Source of the DNA: Rhodospirillaceae bacterium
Lineage (GTDB): Bacteria; Pseudomonadota; Alphaproteobacteria; Bin65
DNA: 64,000 nucleotides
Assembly: GCA_011523655.1 (NCBI GenBank)
Contig: WTGH01000041.1
Span: 24,436 to 88,435 of the forward strand
Direction of reading: 5' to 3'
The notes beneath the pieces are model-generated. The model was not told the DNA's origin. It searched no databases and worked only from the letters and a program-made list of their open reading frames with translations. Made by a program: the position numbers and the translations under genes. Positions 9,503-19,996 of the stretch are shown piece by piece. The first letter of the stretch is position 1; every line of letters begins with the position of its first letter.

Positions 9503-9790
9503 TTATGCGCCCTCGGCGAGGATCGCGTGCATCTCGGCCGCGCCGGCGCGTTCGATCTTCGCCGCCTGGTATTCCTGCGATGTCCAGAATTCCCGCGCCC
9601 GCTCGACCGAGGGGAAGCGGATGACGACGACCCGGCGGGTCTCTTCAGGCCCCTCGAATGTCTCGGTTTCGCCGCCGCGCACCAGCCACTCGCCATCGTA
9701 GGCGGCGACCGCCGCTGGCGTGAGCGCCGCGTAATTCTTGTATTTCTCCGGATCGGTCACGTTCACGAACGCGATGAAAATTCCTGCCAC
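9503..9790 (-). CDS. DUF1330 family protein
   Basis: A 95-residue protein from a GTG at 9790 preceded by an excellent AGGAGG ribosome site (spacing about 5). That site decides the start; the longer upstream frame is not coding. The sequence AGIFIAFVNVTDPEKYKNY ... GGETETFEG ... VVVIRFPSVERAREFWTS is a textbook DUF1330 ferredoxin-like (dimeric alpha/beta barrel) fold, related to EthD-type monooxygenase-like proteins. It is the first gene of a two-gene operon with the PhyH-family oxygenase. Biochemical role of the family is poorly known. Confidence 0.88.
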   Translation of the reverse strand: MAGIFIAFVNVTDPEKYKNYAALTPAAVAAYDGEWLVRGGETETFEGPEETRRVVVIRFPSVERAREFWTSQEYQAAKIERAGAAEMHAILAEGA

Positions 9791-9983
9791 GGTATCCTCC
9801 TGCAATCCGGCTGCGCTGTCGGTAAGGCAGCCTTCCATACACAACCCGCCGGCGGTTGAGGAGTCGCCTGTCCCCATGGCCGCCGCCGGGGCCTCCCGCC
9901 CTGTTGCCAGTGCGGGCCGGGTAAGGCAGTTTGCCGCCGCATCATCCCCGGACCCTCGACAACGACCAGCGGAGAAGACCGCC

Positions 9984-10715
9984 ATGCAGCTCAAGGACAA
10001 GGCAGCCATCGTCACCGGCGCGGCATCGGGCTTCGGCGAAGCCATCGCCCGGCGCTATGCCGCGGAGGGCGCGAACGTCGTCTGCGCCGACCTGAACGAC
10101 CAGCTCGGCCGCAAGGTCGCCGACGAGATCGGCGGCGCCTATGTCCATGCCGACGTCGCCGACCGGGACGACGTGAAGGCCATGGTCGGCATGGCGGTCG
10201 ACCGCTACGGCCGCCTCGACACCATGGTCAACAATGCCGGCATCACCCACGTCAACCGGCCGATGCTGGAGGTCGGCGAAGAGGAATTCGACCGCATCTT
10301 CGCCGTCAACGTGAAGGCGATCTACCTGGCGGCGCTGGAGATCGTGCCGCTGATGCGCGAGCAGGGCGGCGGCTGCATCATCAACACGGCATCGACCGCC
10401 GGCCTGCGCCCGCGGCCGGGGCTCACCTGGTACAACGCCTCGAAGGGCGCGGCGATCACCATGACCAAGTCGATGGCGGCGGAACTCGGCCCGGACAATA
10501 TCCGGGTCAACGCGATCTGCCCGGTCGCCGGCGATACGCCGCTGCTGCCTTCCTTCCTTGGCGCCAACACCCGCGCGGCCTTCGAGGCGACGGTGCCGCT
10601 CGGCCGGCTCTGCACCTCCGAGGATGTCGCCAAGGCCGCCCTGTGGCTGGCCAGCGACGAGGCAAGCTTCATCACCGGTGTCGCCTTCCCGGTCGACGGC
10701 GGACGGGGCGTGTAG
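9984..10715 (+). CDS. Short-chain dehydrogenase/reductase
   Basis: A 243-residue classical SDR. The NAD(P)-binding glycine motif TGAASGFG is at 11-18, NNAG at 83-86, and the catalytic Ser137, Tyr150 and Lys154 (STAG ... YNASK) are all present. Asp at the end of the second strand (CADLND, about residue 36) favours NAD over NADP. The C-terminus GVAFPVDGGRGV is typical for SDRs with an oligomerising tail. Start is ATG at 9984 after a GGAGAAG ribosome site. It is divergent from the DUF1330-PhyH pair and may process the same compound. Substrate unknown. Confidence 0.92.
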   Translation: MQLKDKAAIVTGAASGFGEAIARRYAAEGANVVCADLNDQLGRKVADEIGGAYVHADVADRDDVKAMVGMAVDRYGRLDTMVNNAGITHVNRPMLEVGEEEFDRIFAVNVKAIYLAALEIVPLMREQGGGCIINTASTAGLRPRPGLTWYNASKGAAITMTKSMAAELGPDNIRVNAICPVAGDTPLLPSFLGANTRAAFEATVPLGRLCTSEDVAKAALWLASDEASFITGVAFPVDGGRGV

Positions 10716-10718
10716 GCG

Positions 10719-13322
10719 TCAAGCCGCCGCGTCGGCGTCCGGCGCCGGCTTGAGCAGGCTGAAGAAGGCCGGGAGGGCGATCAGGTAGAGGGCGGCGGCG
10801 GAGAGCAGCAGGGTCTGCTGGCCGAACAGTACGTTGACGATCGGCACGGCGACCGCGCCGACGACGGAGAAAGTGCCGTTGATCCCCCAGGCCCACAGGA
10901 AAAACCGCTCCTTGCCGAGGCGCGAGAGCATCGTCATGCCGGTCGGGAAGGGGAAGCCCATCAGGAAGGCCGCCGGCGCGATCAGCAGGATGCAGGTGGC
11001 GATGCGCAGCGGGTAGGGCCACTGGCCGATCGCGCCGAGCACCGGATCGAACAGCAGGGCGCCCAGCGCCACCAGCGCCGCGATGCCGAGGAAAATCCGG
11101 GGCATGACGCGCCGGCAATCCGCAACGAAACGCCCGCTGGCCAGCGAGCCCAGGCCGGAGAAAAACAGCATGCTGGTGATCAGCACAGTCGCCGAAATGG
11201 TCGGGTTCGAGAGCGCCACCAGGAACTTGCCGATCAGGCCGACCTCGATGGTGATGTAGCCGGCGCCGAGGCAGAAGAAGTAGACGAAAATGCCGACCTT
11301 GCCGGGCTGGCGCGAAAAGATCGTGCGCCATCCCGCAGCCACCGGAATCATCATCAGGAAGACGCCGAAGATCGTCGCGATGACCAGAGTCGCCCAGAGC
11401 AGCAGATAGCCCCATTCGTCGGACACGGCTTCGAGCTGGTCGAGAAAGTGCGGGATTTCCGGCGCCTTGATATAGGCGGCGAAATAGGGCCGGTTGTCGG
11501 TCAGCGGGCGGGTGTCGAAGACGTATTTTTCCTGCACCTCGGCAAACTCGCCGGCCAGCATGTGGCTCAGCATCAGCCGGTAGAGATTCTGCCAGGTCGG
11601 CGCCGGCCGGTCCGCGTCCCTGCCGTCCGGCGCCCCGTGGCCCCCGGACCCGGCTTCGGCCTTGCCGACGATGAAATGGGAGGCCCGATAGGTCCGCCAG
11701 ATGCGTGCGGCGTCCTGCGGATCGAATCGGGACGCACCGGCCGGGCCGCCGGGCGCGTGCAGCAGTTCCCACGACATGTCCTCCGACCACGCCGTCAGGG
11801 CCGCGGTCTCGGACGGGGTAAAGCCGTTCTTCTTGTACAGAACCGTGACGGTCGAGAGATAGGTGTGGAAGATGAAGAGCCTGTCCCGGGCCCTGTCGCC
11901 GTCGAGGCCGCGGGCCGCAGCGGCCACGGTGGCGAACAGCTTGGGCACCGATTTCGGCAGGTCCTCCTTGTTCCACAGGGTGATCGCGAGCACGCCGTCC
12001 GGCTTGAGCGCGCGCATGTAGTCCTGCAGGGTCTCCAGGGTGTAATTGTATTTCTCGACGATGGCGAAGCCGCCGGCGTGGCTGAGGCCGGTCGAATCGG
12101 CGAGGCTCAGGTCGACGACGTCGTAGCGGTCCCGGACCCCGGCGAGATGGAGCCGCCCGTCATAGGGGACGATCCGGACCTTGGCGTCGTTGAGCGGATT
12201 GCCGGTCAGGCGGGTAATCGGCCCGTCGCCGGTCAGCGCCCGGAGCAGCGCCGGATTGCTTTCGGCAACGGTGAGCGACCTGGCGTCGGCGGCGAGGCCG
12301 ACGTTCGACGAGATGCCGCCGCCCAGCTGGACCACGAAGACGTCCGGCCGCTTCTTGACGATGTAGGGCGCGTACATCGGCAGGAATTCGAAATAGGCCT
12401 GCTGCGCCCGCGGGATCCGCTTCATCGCCCCGATGGGGCCGTCGGAATCGATGTAGAGCGCCAGATAGGCGTTCTTCGGCATCGACTCGAGATTGACCGA
12501 GGCGTTGTCGCTCAGCCCCGGCGCAAAATGCAGGTAGGAACTGGCGTAGCCCTCGAGCAGGCCGAAGGGGGAATAATCGCGGTAGATGCGCTTCGAATCC
12601 GGGAACTTGCGGGCGTAGCTGACGCCCTTGAACTGGTTGACCTCGATCCGTGTGTGGCTTGCCGAGACCCACAGCGCGCCGGCGCCCAGCATGGCGGCGA
12701 TGGCGAGCGGCACCCAGGCGCGCGCGGCGCCGAACCACACCGTCGCGGCGAGCGCCCACAGGCCGAAGGGGATCAGCAGGATCCAGTCCGGCGGCACGAC
12801 ATAAAGGCCGGCGAGGAAGACCAGCCCGCACAGGCCGGAGCCGGCGAGGTCGGCGAAGTAGACCTTCCCGAACACCGCCTGGCCGCGCAGGAATACCAGC
12901 CCGAGGAAAAGGGCGCCGGGCAGGAACGGAATGAAATAGACCAGAAACAGATAGAAGAGCCGGAACTTCTGCTCCGGGTTGGCGACCAGCTCGATCGGGT
13001 TGAAGCCGAGCGACTGGGCGACGGCGTTCGACAGCAGCATGAGCGGTCCGAAAACGATGAGCGCGCCGGTAATCAGCGGCTCCCAGTATTTCCGGAAGGC
13101 CGGCATACTCACGCACATCGCCGCGCTCATCACGCCGAAGCCGAGCATGGCGATCGAGATCACGAACGAGCCGAAATGCGACCAGGTTCCGACCGCGAAG
13201 ACCCGCATGATGCCGATCTGCAGCGCGATGATCGCGCCGGCGATCAGACCGACCGAAACATAGAACGACAGGTCGAGCGCGCGGCGCTCCATGCCGGCAG
13301 AATTGGCGGAGGAAACTGTCAA
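10719..13322 (-). CDS. Large membrane protein with a spermidine-synthase-like methyltransferase-fold domain
   Basis: An 867-residue protein in three parts: an N-terminal membrane block of about six helices (residues about 20-220), a soluble central region (about 225-620) whose VFVVQLGGGISSNVG and RYDVVDLSLAD segments match the nucleotide/dcSAM-binding fold of spermidine synthases, and a C-terminal membrane block of six or more helices (about 640-860). The layout resembles the SpeE-like fused membrane proteins found in many environmental bacteria. The substrate-binding residues of true aminopropyltransferases are not evident, so enzymatic polyamine synthesis is uncertain. It lies 3 bases beyond the convergent SDR gene. 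Confidence 0.75.
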   Translation of the reverse strand: MTVSSANSAGMERRALDLSFYVSVGLIAGAIIALQIGIMRVFAVGTWSHFGSFVISIAMLGFGVMSAAMCVSMPAFRKYWEPLITGALIVFGPLMLLSNAVAQSLGFNPIELVANPEQKFRLFYLFLVYFIPFLPGALFLGLVFLRGQAVFGKVYFADLAGSGLCGLVFLAGLYVVPPDWILLIPFGLWALAATVWFGAARAWVPLAIAAMLGAGALWVSASHTRIEVNQFKGVSYARKFPDSKRIYRDYSPFGLLEGYASSYLHFAPGLSDNASVNLESMPKNAYLALYIDSDGPIGAMKRIPRAQQAYFEFLPMYAPYIVKKRPDVFVVQLGGGISSNVGLAADARSLTVAESNPALLRALTGDGPITRLTGNPLNDAKVRIVPYDGRLHLAGVRDRYDVVDLSLADSTGLSHAGGFAIVEKYNYTLETLQDYMRALKPDGVLAITLWNKEDLPKSVPKLFATVAAAARGLDGDRARDRLFIFHTYLSTVTVLYKKNGFTPSETAALTAWSEDMSWELLHAPGGPAGASRFDPQDAARIWRTYRASHFIVGKAEAGSGGHGAPDGRDADRPAPTWQNLYRLMLSHMLAGEFAEVQEKYVFDTRPLTDNRPYFAAYIKAPEIPHFLDQLEAVSDEWGYLLLWATLVIATIFGVFLMMIPVAAGWRTIFSRQPGKVGIFVYFFCLGAGYITIEVGLIGKFLVALSNPTISATVLITSMLFFSGLGSLASGRFVADCRRVMPRIFLGIAALVALGALLFDPVLGAIGQWPYPLRIATCILLIAPAAFLMGFPFPTGMTMLSRLGKERFFLWAWGINGTFSVVGAVAVPIVNVLFGQQTLLLSAAALYLIALPAFFSLLKPAPDADAAA

Positions 13323-13393
13323 GGCGCCGGACTTTTCATCGAACCGAAGGCCGAATCCGTGTGGACACGAATTGGAAGCGGCCAGCCGGCGCG

Positions 13394-13506
13394 CCCTTCG
13401 ATACGCCCCGGATTACATCCGGGGCTACTCAGGGTGAGGGAGAGGGTAGGACAGGCCACAAACTCCCCTCATCCCGAGTAGGCGCGCCAGCGCCGTATCG
13501 AGGGGT
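13394..13506. repeat. Dispersed palindromic repeat, copy 1
   Basis: The left arm (13394-13440) contains CCTTCGATACGCCCCGG and GGGGCTACTCAGGGTGAGGG; the right arm (13465-13506) contains CCCTCATCCCGAGTAGG and GCGCCGTATCGAGGGG. The arms are partly complementary and could fold into a long hairpin. A second copy is at 44458-44580. Both copies lie between genes, like mobile REP/MITE-like elements. It lies between the spermidine-synthase-like and isoaspartyl-methyltransferase-like genes. Confidence 0.8.
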
Positions 13507-13556
13507 CGACCGGCCAAGGAAATCGTGTGTCTGCCCCACGCAAGTCGCAAATCGCC

Positions 13557-14531
13557 CTAGTCCCGGCCCCAGCGCGAAACGGTCTTGCCGCCCCGATACT
13601 TGGTGAGCGCCACGAAGCTCACCTTGCGCTTGCAGCGCTGTTTTTCCGCCCGGCTGCATTGGGCGGCATAGATATCGTGCCGCTTGATGCGGATGCGGCC
13701 GGTCTCGCTTCTTGTCTTGGTCAGCTTGAGCAATGACTGGGCGCCGGGCGGGCCGACCGGGATGACCATCACGCCGCCGTCCGCCAGCTGCTTCACCAGC
13801 GGCGGCGGGATGTGGTCGATGCCGGCGGTCACGATGATCTTGTCGAAGGGCGCATGCTCCGCCCAGCCGAAATAGCCGTCGGCGGTCTTCCGCAGGACCC
13901 GGGCGAATTCGATATATTTGGCATCGGTCAGCTTGTCGAGGATCCGGTCCGTCGACTCGGAAAGGGACGGAATGATCTCCACCGAATAGACGTGCGGCGT
14001 CAGATAGGTCAGGAGCGCCGCCTGATAGCCGGAGCCGGTACCGATCTCGAGCACCCTGTCGCCGGGCTGGACATCCAGTTCCGAGGTCATGCGGCCCACG
14101 ATGTGCGGGCCGGAAATCGTCACGCCGCAGCCGATATCGAGAAAGGTATGGGCGTAGGTCCGCGCTGCGCTGCCGCTGCGGGAAAACTCTTCGCGCGCGG
14201 TCGCCAGGAAGGCGCGCTTCTCCTTGTCCCGCCACAGGTCGAAATTCTCGATCATGGCGAGATAGCGCTCCCACTTCGCGCGCAGGAAGTCCGGCTTGTC
14301 GCCCCGGGCCTTGTGCATGAAGGCGGCGAAGGTCTCGAAATCTTCCAGCGGCGGGCTGAAGCCGGAATCGGAAGCGCCGCCGGCGCCGGTCGCCGGTTCG
14401 CCGGTGACCAGAATCGTGTCGGCAATCCGGGCGCAGCCGGCGGCCTCGGCCGACAAACCGGCCAAGAGGACCCCGACAATAAAGACAGGGGCGGCAGCCG
14501 CCACCCGGATGTGCGGATGCGCAAAACGCAT
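13557..14531 (-). CDS. Exported protein-L-isoaspartate O-methyltransferase-like protein
   Basis: A 324-residue protein with a cleavable signal sequence (AAAAPVFIVGVLLAGLSAEAAG, residues about 11-32) and a class I SAM-dependent methyltransferase domain. Motif I is VLEIGTGSGYQAALLT, preceded by the substrate-strand region CGVTISGPHIVGRMTSEL, which matches the isoaspartyl-methyltransferase pattern. FDKIIVTAGIDHIPPPLVKQL is the matching motif II/III region. Ordinary Pcm is about 210-220 residues and cytosolic; this one has about 100 extra N-terminal residues and an export signal, so it would act on envelope proteins if SAM is available there. The ATG at 14531 begins the signal peptide. Confidence 0.8.
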   Translation of the reverse strand: MRFAHPHIRVAAAAPVFIVGVLLAGLSAEAAGCARIADTILVTGEPATGAGGASDSGFSPPLEDFETFAAFMHKARGDKPDFLRAKWERYLAMIENFDLWRDKEKRAFLATAREEFSRSGSAARTYAHTFLDIGCGVTISGPHIVGRMTSELDVQPGDRVLEIGTGSGYQAALLTYLTPHVYSVEIIPSLSESTDRILDKLTDAKYIEFARVLRKTADGYFGWAEHAPFDKIIVTAGIDHIPPPLVKQLADGGVMVIPVGPPGAQSLLKLTKTRSETGRIRIKRHDIYAAQCSRAEKQRCKRKVSFVALTKYRGGKTVSRWGRD

Positions 14532-14741
14532 GAAACGCCTTTCCCTTGGCGGAAAACCGCAGCTACCGACGCCCGATCGGCATCCTGGGGAGACTGAGAA
14601 TCGGCCTAAAACCGGCAGAAATATGACGCCTCCCCCTGACCCTGTCTATACGCGCCGACGCGGCCATTGCTCAACCCGAACGCGGTCAAATACAGGTGAA
14701 GGCGGAAATGTCGACCGCGGAAATTGCGAAGCCGTCGGCGC

Positions 14742-16421
<1,680 letters not shown>

Positions 16422-16683
16422 GGTTTCGAAGGTTCGGGGGCGCAGTTCGGTGAAGGCGGCGGGTTGCGGCGCGAGATAGATCGGAACGGATGCGCAAGGC
16501 AGGCGCGGCGATGTCGCGGCGCCCTTCGGCACGGCCATTTTGCGCCGGCGCGCGTTTGTCGATGTTCGAAAAGGCCGTCTTGAATGGCGCAACCAGGCGG
16601 CTTACGCGGTGCGCGATCCGAACAGTTGCCGGTGCGGCGAAGACCGCGTAATTGTCGAGCGGCCGCACGGGAAAGCCAGGAAA

Positions 16684-17790
16684 ATGACCCTCTACGCAGA
16701 TTCGCAATATCCGGTGCGAGAAGATCTCGACGCCGTTCATGCCAGACATCTCGATCAGTTGGCAGACCCCGGCACCTGGGGTACCGGCGCGCAGCGCCTG
16801 GCGGTCGCCAGAGAGGTTCGCCAGGCGTGTTATGACGCGGGTACGCAGGAAGAACCGGAAGACACCGGCCCGCTGAGCAACGTCAAACTGCCGGAGGCGG
16901 TCTGCGCGACGGTCCGGAAACTGGCTGTCGCGCCCAGGGATTTCGACGAGGATTCCTATGAAGAAGCCAGGGACGGCGGTCTCAGCGACGAGGAATATGT
17001 CGAAATTGTCGGCATCGTATCGCGCCTGACCTGCATGGATGTGTTTGCCCGCGGCATTGGGGTTCCGCTACGTCCCCTGCCGGCCGCGCGCGACGGCCGT
17101 CCGTCCCGGGTCCGCCCCCGGGTCGCCAGGAAGGAAATGGCCTGGGTGCCCACCGTTCCGAACCTCCCCGAGGGCGGCGAGGAGGCCGCCGAGATGTACG
17201 GCGAGGACTATCGGCCCTACATCATCCGGTCGGTCAGTCTGGTGCCGGATGAAGTGCGGCGGCATCTTGAACTGGAAGAAGTGCAATACCTTCCAATGAA
17301 GAGTATTTTCATCAAGGATTTTCAGCATCATGAGGGGTTCACACGCGCCCAGGTCGAACTGATTGCGGGCCGGGTATCCGCCCTCAACGAGTGCTTCTAC
17401 TGAACAGCGGGCCACGCCTGGTTCCTCCGTGAGAGTGGACGCGTAACCGGCCTCACCGTCAATCTGGCGGCACTGCTCGACCCGGATCAGGACAGCGGGG
17501 TGCCCGGCGGCAGGGAAATCCTGGCCTTTGCCGATGCCGTCATCGGACCCGACCGGGCCGCACTGGACCGGGCGCGGCAGAACCTCGCCGACGCCGTCGG
17601 GCCGGTGGCGGTATCGGCGGCGGCGGCCATTGCCGCGACCTTCACCAAGAACGATCGCATGGCCAATGGCACCGGCATTCCGTCCGAGCTGAAAATGTTG
17701 CGGAATTCCAGGGAGATCCGGGCGGAACTCGGGTTAAATGTCTTCCGGTCGTCGGCGAGCACGTTCAGGCACTATCCCGACGACAGATAG
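16684..17790 (+). CDS. AhpD-like alkylhydroperoxidase-family selenoprotein (in-frame UGA at 17401-17403)
   Basis: From ATG 16684 the frame runs 239 codons to a TGA, then stays open for 128 more codons to the TAG at 17788-17790, giving 368 residues if the TGA is read. The residues flanking the TGA are NECFY-(UGA)-TAGHAWFL. In AhpD/carboxymuconolactone-decarboxylase proteins this is exactly the redox site CxxCxxxH, here Cys237-x2-Sec240-x3-His244. Sequence after the TGA is normal family sequence (RVTGLTVNLAALL ... NDRMANGTGIPSELKML). The N-terminal half has an AhpD-like helical repeat (LPEAVCATVRKLAV ... EEYVEIVGIVSRL). A candidate bacterial SECIS hairpin follows the UGA. Predicted role: thiol/selenol-dependent peroxide reduction. 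Alternatives are a TGC-to-TGA mutation or a sequencing error. Convergent with another AhpD-like gene. Confidence 0.8.
17404..17450 (+). promoter_or_regulatory. Candidate bacterial SECIS element for UGA recoding
   Basis: Just downstream of the UGA, CTGGTT (17418-17423) can pair with AACCGG (17445-17450) including one G-U pair. An upper stem CGT (17428-17430) with ACG (17439-17441) closes an 8-base apical loop that starts with G. The loop begins about 28 bases after the UGA. This agrees with the general bacterial pattern of a short hairpin with a loop G, which is recognised by SelB. The internal loop is large and the fold was drawn by eye, so it is only a candidate. Confidence 0.45.
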
Positions 17791-17818
17791 CCGGCCGGCG
17801 GAAGGCCGGCGCCGGGTT

Positions 17819-18397
17819 CTACTTCTCGATATAGCCGAGCGTGATCGGGTGCCCCTTTCGCTGTTCTTCCGCAGCCCCGGTGTGCTTTCCCGAGTTCCAG
17901 CCGACGGGGCGCAGCACGCGCTCGGCGAAGTCGATCGACTCCTGGTCGGTGACCGTTGCGATGGTATCGTTCCAGCGGTTCAGGAAGCCGCCGACCGCGA
18001 TCACCGCCAGTATCTCGATGATCTGGTCGTTCGAATAGTGCTTGCGCAGTTCGACGTAGTTCTCCGGTTCGACGGCGTTTGGCGAAACGCCCGCCGCAAA
18101 CGCCAGGTCGAGGGCCGCCCGCTCGGCATCCGAAAATTCTGGAGAGGTCTGATAGGTCCAGAGCGCCTGGATTCTCTCATCCGCGACTCCGAGCTTATGG
18201 AGGTGGTAGGAGCCGTGGGACTGGCAATGCAGACATCCGCTTGCCAGGCTCGCGGCCGTGAAGATCAGCTGTTTGAGTTCTCCGTCGATGCCGCGGCCCG
18301 GAAAGACGAGCCTCAGGAGATCGTTCACCATCTGCCGCAGTTCGGGCCAATGGTGCATCTCGAGCTGTTGCCGGCTTTCATATCCTGTCGCTGCCAT
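17819..18397 (-). CDS. Carboxymuconolactone decarboxylase/AhpD-family protein
   Basis: A 192-residue all-helical protein of the AhpD-like superfamily. The redox pair is in ASGCLHCQSHGSYHLHKLG: Cys55-x2-Cys58 followed by His61, in the position of the AhpD CxxC active site. Segments ELKQLIFTAASLASG before it and IIEILAVIAVGGFLNRW later match the family. Predicted to be a cytosolic peroxidase or disulfide reductase using dihydrolipoamide-like reductant. It ends 28 bases from the end of the UGA-containing AhpD gene on the opposite strand, so a Cys and a probable Sec version of the same fold sit tail to tail. Confidence 0.9.
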   Translation of the reverse strand: MAATGYESRQQLEMHHWPELRQMVNDLLRLVFPGRGIDGELKQLIFTAASLASGCLHCQSHGSYHLHKLGVADERIQALWTYQTSPEFSDAERAALDLAFAAGVSPNAVEPENYVELRKHYSNDQIIEILAVIAVGGFLNRWNDTIATVTDQESIDFAERVLRPVGWNSGKHTGAAEEQRKGHPITLGYIEK

Positions 18398-18536
18398 AAG
18401 CTTCCTCCCGGGGCCGATCGTCGGCGGTGAAGCCAGTTTCCCGATCGGGTCGTCTATTGCAATACGTTCATCGGCTGCAGCGGATCGCCGGCCGGCAGAT
18501 CGGCGGTGGCTCGCCTCCGGTCGGCATGACGGTCGG

Positions 18537-19421
18537 TCACCTCCGCTTCCAGGCCCGCGGCGTCTGCCAGGTCCCGACCGCGACGCCGGCCAGGACGGTC
18601 AGGGTCGCGGCGATTTTTGTCCAGGTGACCGGCTCGGCAAGGAAAATTGCGCCCCAGGCCACGCCGACCAGCGGCGAAATATAGTTGTTCATGGCGGCGA
18701 AGTTCGGCCCGGTCCGCTTGATCAGCACGAAGAGCAGCAGAATGTTCATCACCGTGCTGAGCACCGACAGGGCGAGCAGAGCCAGGACGGGGACGAGCGC
18801 CGGTTTCGAGGCCAGCGGGTCGCCGATGCCGAAGGATACCGGGAGGAGCAATGCCGCCGCCAGGCCGAGCGACCAGCCCGCGCTGATGGCCGGGTCGACA
18901 TTGCCCATGGCCCGCCGGGTAATGATCATCGAAACGGCGAAACAGGCCGCGCCGCCGATCATCAGCAACTGGCCGGTCAGCGCGCTGTCCAGCCCCCGGA
19001 GCGCCGCCGGCCCGAGCAGGATCAGTACGCCGGCGAAGCCGAGCGCCACGCCGGTCAGCTTGCGCCAGGTGAATTTGTCGTCGGAAAAGAAATGGGCGAG
19101 GCCGAGGGTGAACAGCGGCACGGTGGTGATCAGGATCGCGCTGAGACTGGTGTCGATATACTGCTGGCCGGTATTCATCATGACGAAGGGCATGGCGTTG
19201 CCGATCAGCGCGATCGCGAGCAAGGCGAGCCACAGCCGGCGTTCGCTCGGCGGCCGCTTGCCCATGAGCCAGGCGACGCCGATCAGGAAGCCGCCGCCCA
19301 GCACGGTGCGGCACAGGGCCAGCGTCGCCGGGTCGAAGCCCGGCAGCGCCAGCTTGATGAACAGGAAGGACGAGCCCCAGACCGTGCCGAGCGTCAGAAG
19401 CATGAGATAGTTGACGAACAT
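18537..19421 (-). CDS. DMT/EamA-family membrane transporter
   Basis: A 294-residue inner-membrane protein with ten hydrophobic helices in two five-helix EamA repeats. The first repeat starts MLLTLGTVWGSSFLFIKLAL and the second around LLMIGGAACFAVSMIITRRA; the GVLILLGP and LAGVAVGTW ends of the repeats are typical. The drug/metabolite superfamily exports metabolites or takes up small solutes; the substrate cannot be predicted. Divergent from clpS. Confidence 0.9.
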   Translation of the reverse strand: MFVNYLMLLTLGTVWGSSFLFIKLALPGFDPATLALCRTVLGGGFLIGVAWLMGKRPPSERRLWLALLAIALIGNAMPFVMMNTGQQYIDTSLSAILITTVPLFTLGLAHFFSDDKFTWRKLTGVALGFAGVLILLGPAALRGLDSALTGQLLMIGGAACFAVSMIITRRAMGNVDPAISAGWSLGLAAALLLPVSFGIGDPLASKPALVPVLALLALSVLSTVMNILLLFVLIKRTGPNFAAMNNYISPLVGVAWGAIFLAEPVTWTKIAATLTVLAGVAVGTWQTPRAWKRR

Positions 19422-19621
19422 CGGCGGGTTTACGGTCGGGTCGCGGCGTCACGCCTTGGGCCGGGGCTCCGCAACCTAGTCCGGAACCGGCGTTGGCCGC
19501 TCGGCGCGTTGCGCACGCCCGATATGCGCGGCGCGTGGGCCGCTGCGCCCGGCCCGGCAAATCGAATTCCTGCCCGGTCTGTGCTACAGTCGGCAGCGCG
19601 CCCGGACGGATCCGCCTGCCC

Positions 19622-19939
19622 ATGACCGGCATCGATACCAAGCCCCGCACCGATACGCGATCGGAGACGCGGAAGAAAACGCAGCGCCCGCGGCTGCACA
19701 AGGTCATCCTGCTCAACGACGATTACACGCCGCGCGAATTCGTGGTGCGGGTTCTCAAGGCCGTGTTCCGGATGAGCGAGGACCAAGCCTACCGGGTCAT
19801 GATGACCGCCCATACGCGCGATGCCTGCGTCGTCGCCGTCTATACGAAGGATGTCGCCGAGAGCAAGGCGACCGAAGGCACGGAGGAAGGGCGCAAGGCC
19901 GGCCATCCCCTGACCTTCACCACCGAGCCGGAGGAATAG
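19622..19939 (+). CDS. clpS: ATP-dependent Clp protease adaptor ClpS
   Basis: A 105-residue adaptor that delivers N-degron substrates to ClpAP. The core KVILLNDDYTPREFVVRVLK with downstream MTAHTRDACVVAVYTKDVAE contains the NDD(Y/F)T(P/T)M-like ligand-binding loop and helices contacting ClpA; the flexible basic N-terminus (about 25 residues) is the ClpA-engaging extension. Start ATG 19622 sits at the beginning of the flexible tail; upstream in-frame codons are non-coding. clpA does not follow, as in alphaproteobacteria that carry a separate clpS copy. The C-terminal tail TEGTEEGRKAGHPLTFTTEPEE is longer than in E. coli. Confidence 0.94.
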   Translation: MTGIDTKPRTDTRSETRKKTQRPRLHKVILLNDDYTPREFVVRVLKAVFRMSEDQAYRVMMTAHTRDACVVAVYTKDVAESKATEGTEEGRKAGHPLTFTTEPEE

Positions 19940-19996
19940 GGCACCGACCGAATCCCCTTCTCCAAGGATTTCCCAGCGAAACAAGCACCGAACGAA

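Noticed and set aside
16540..16683. Longer upstream start for the AhpD-like selenoprotein
   Set aside because: The 48 extra residues are Arg-rich, have no family match and lack a ribosome site; ATG 16684 starts a coherent protein.
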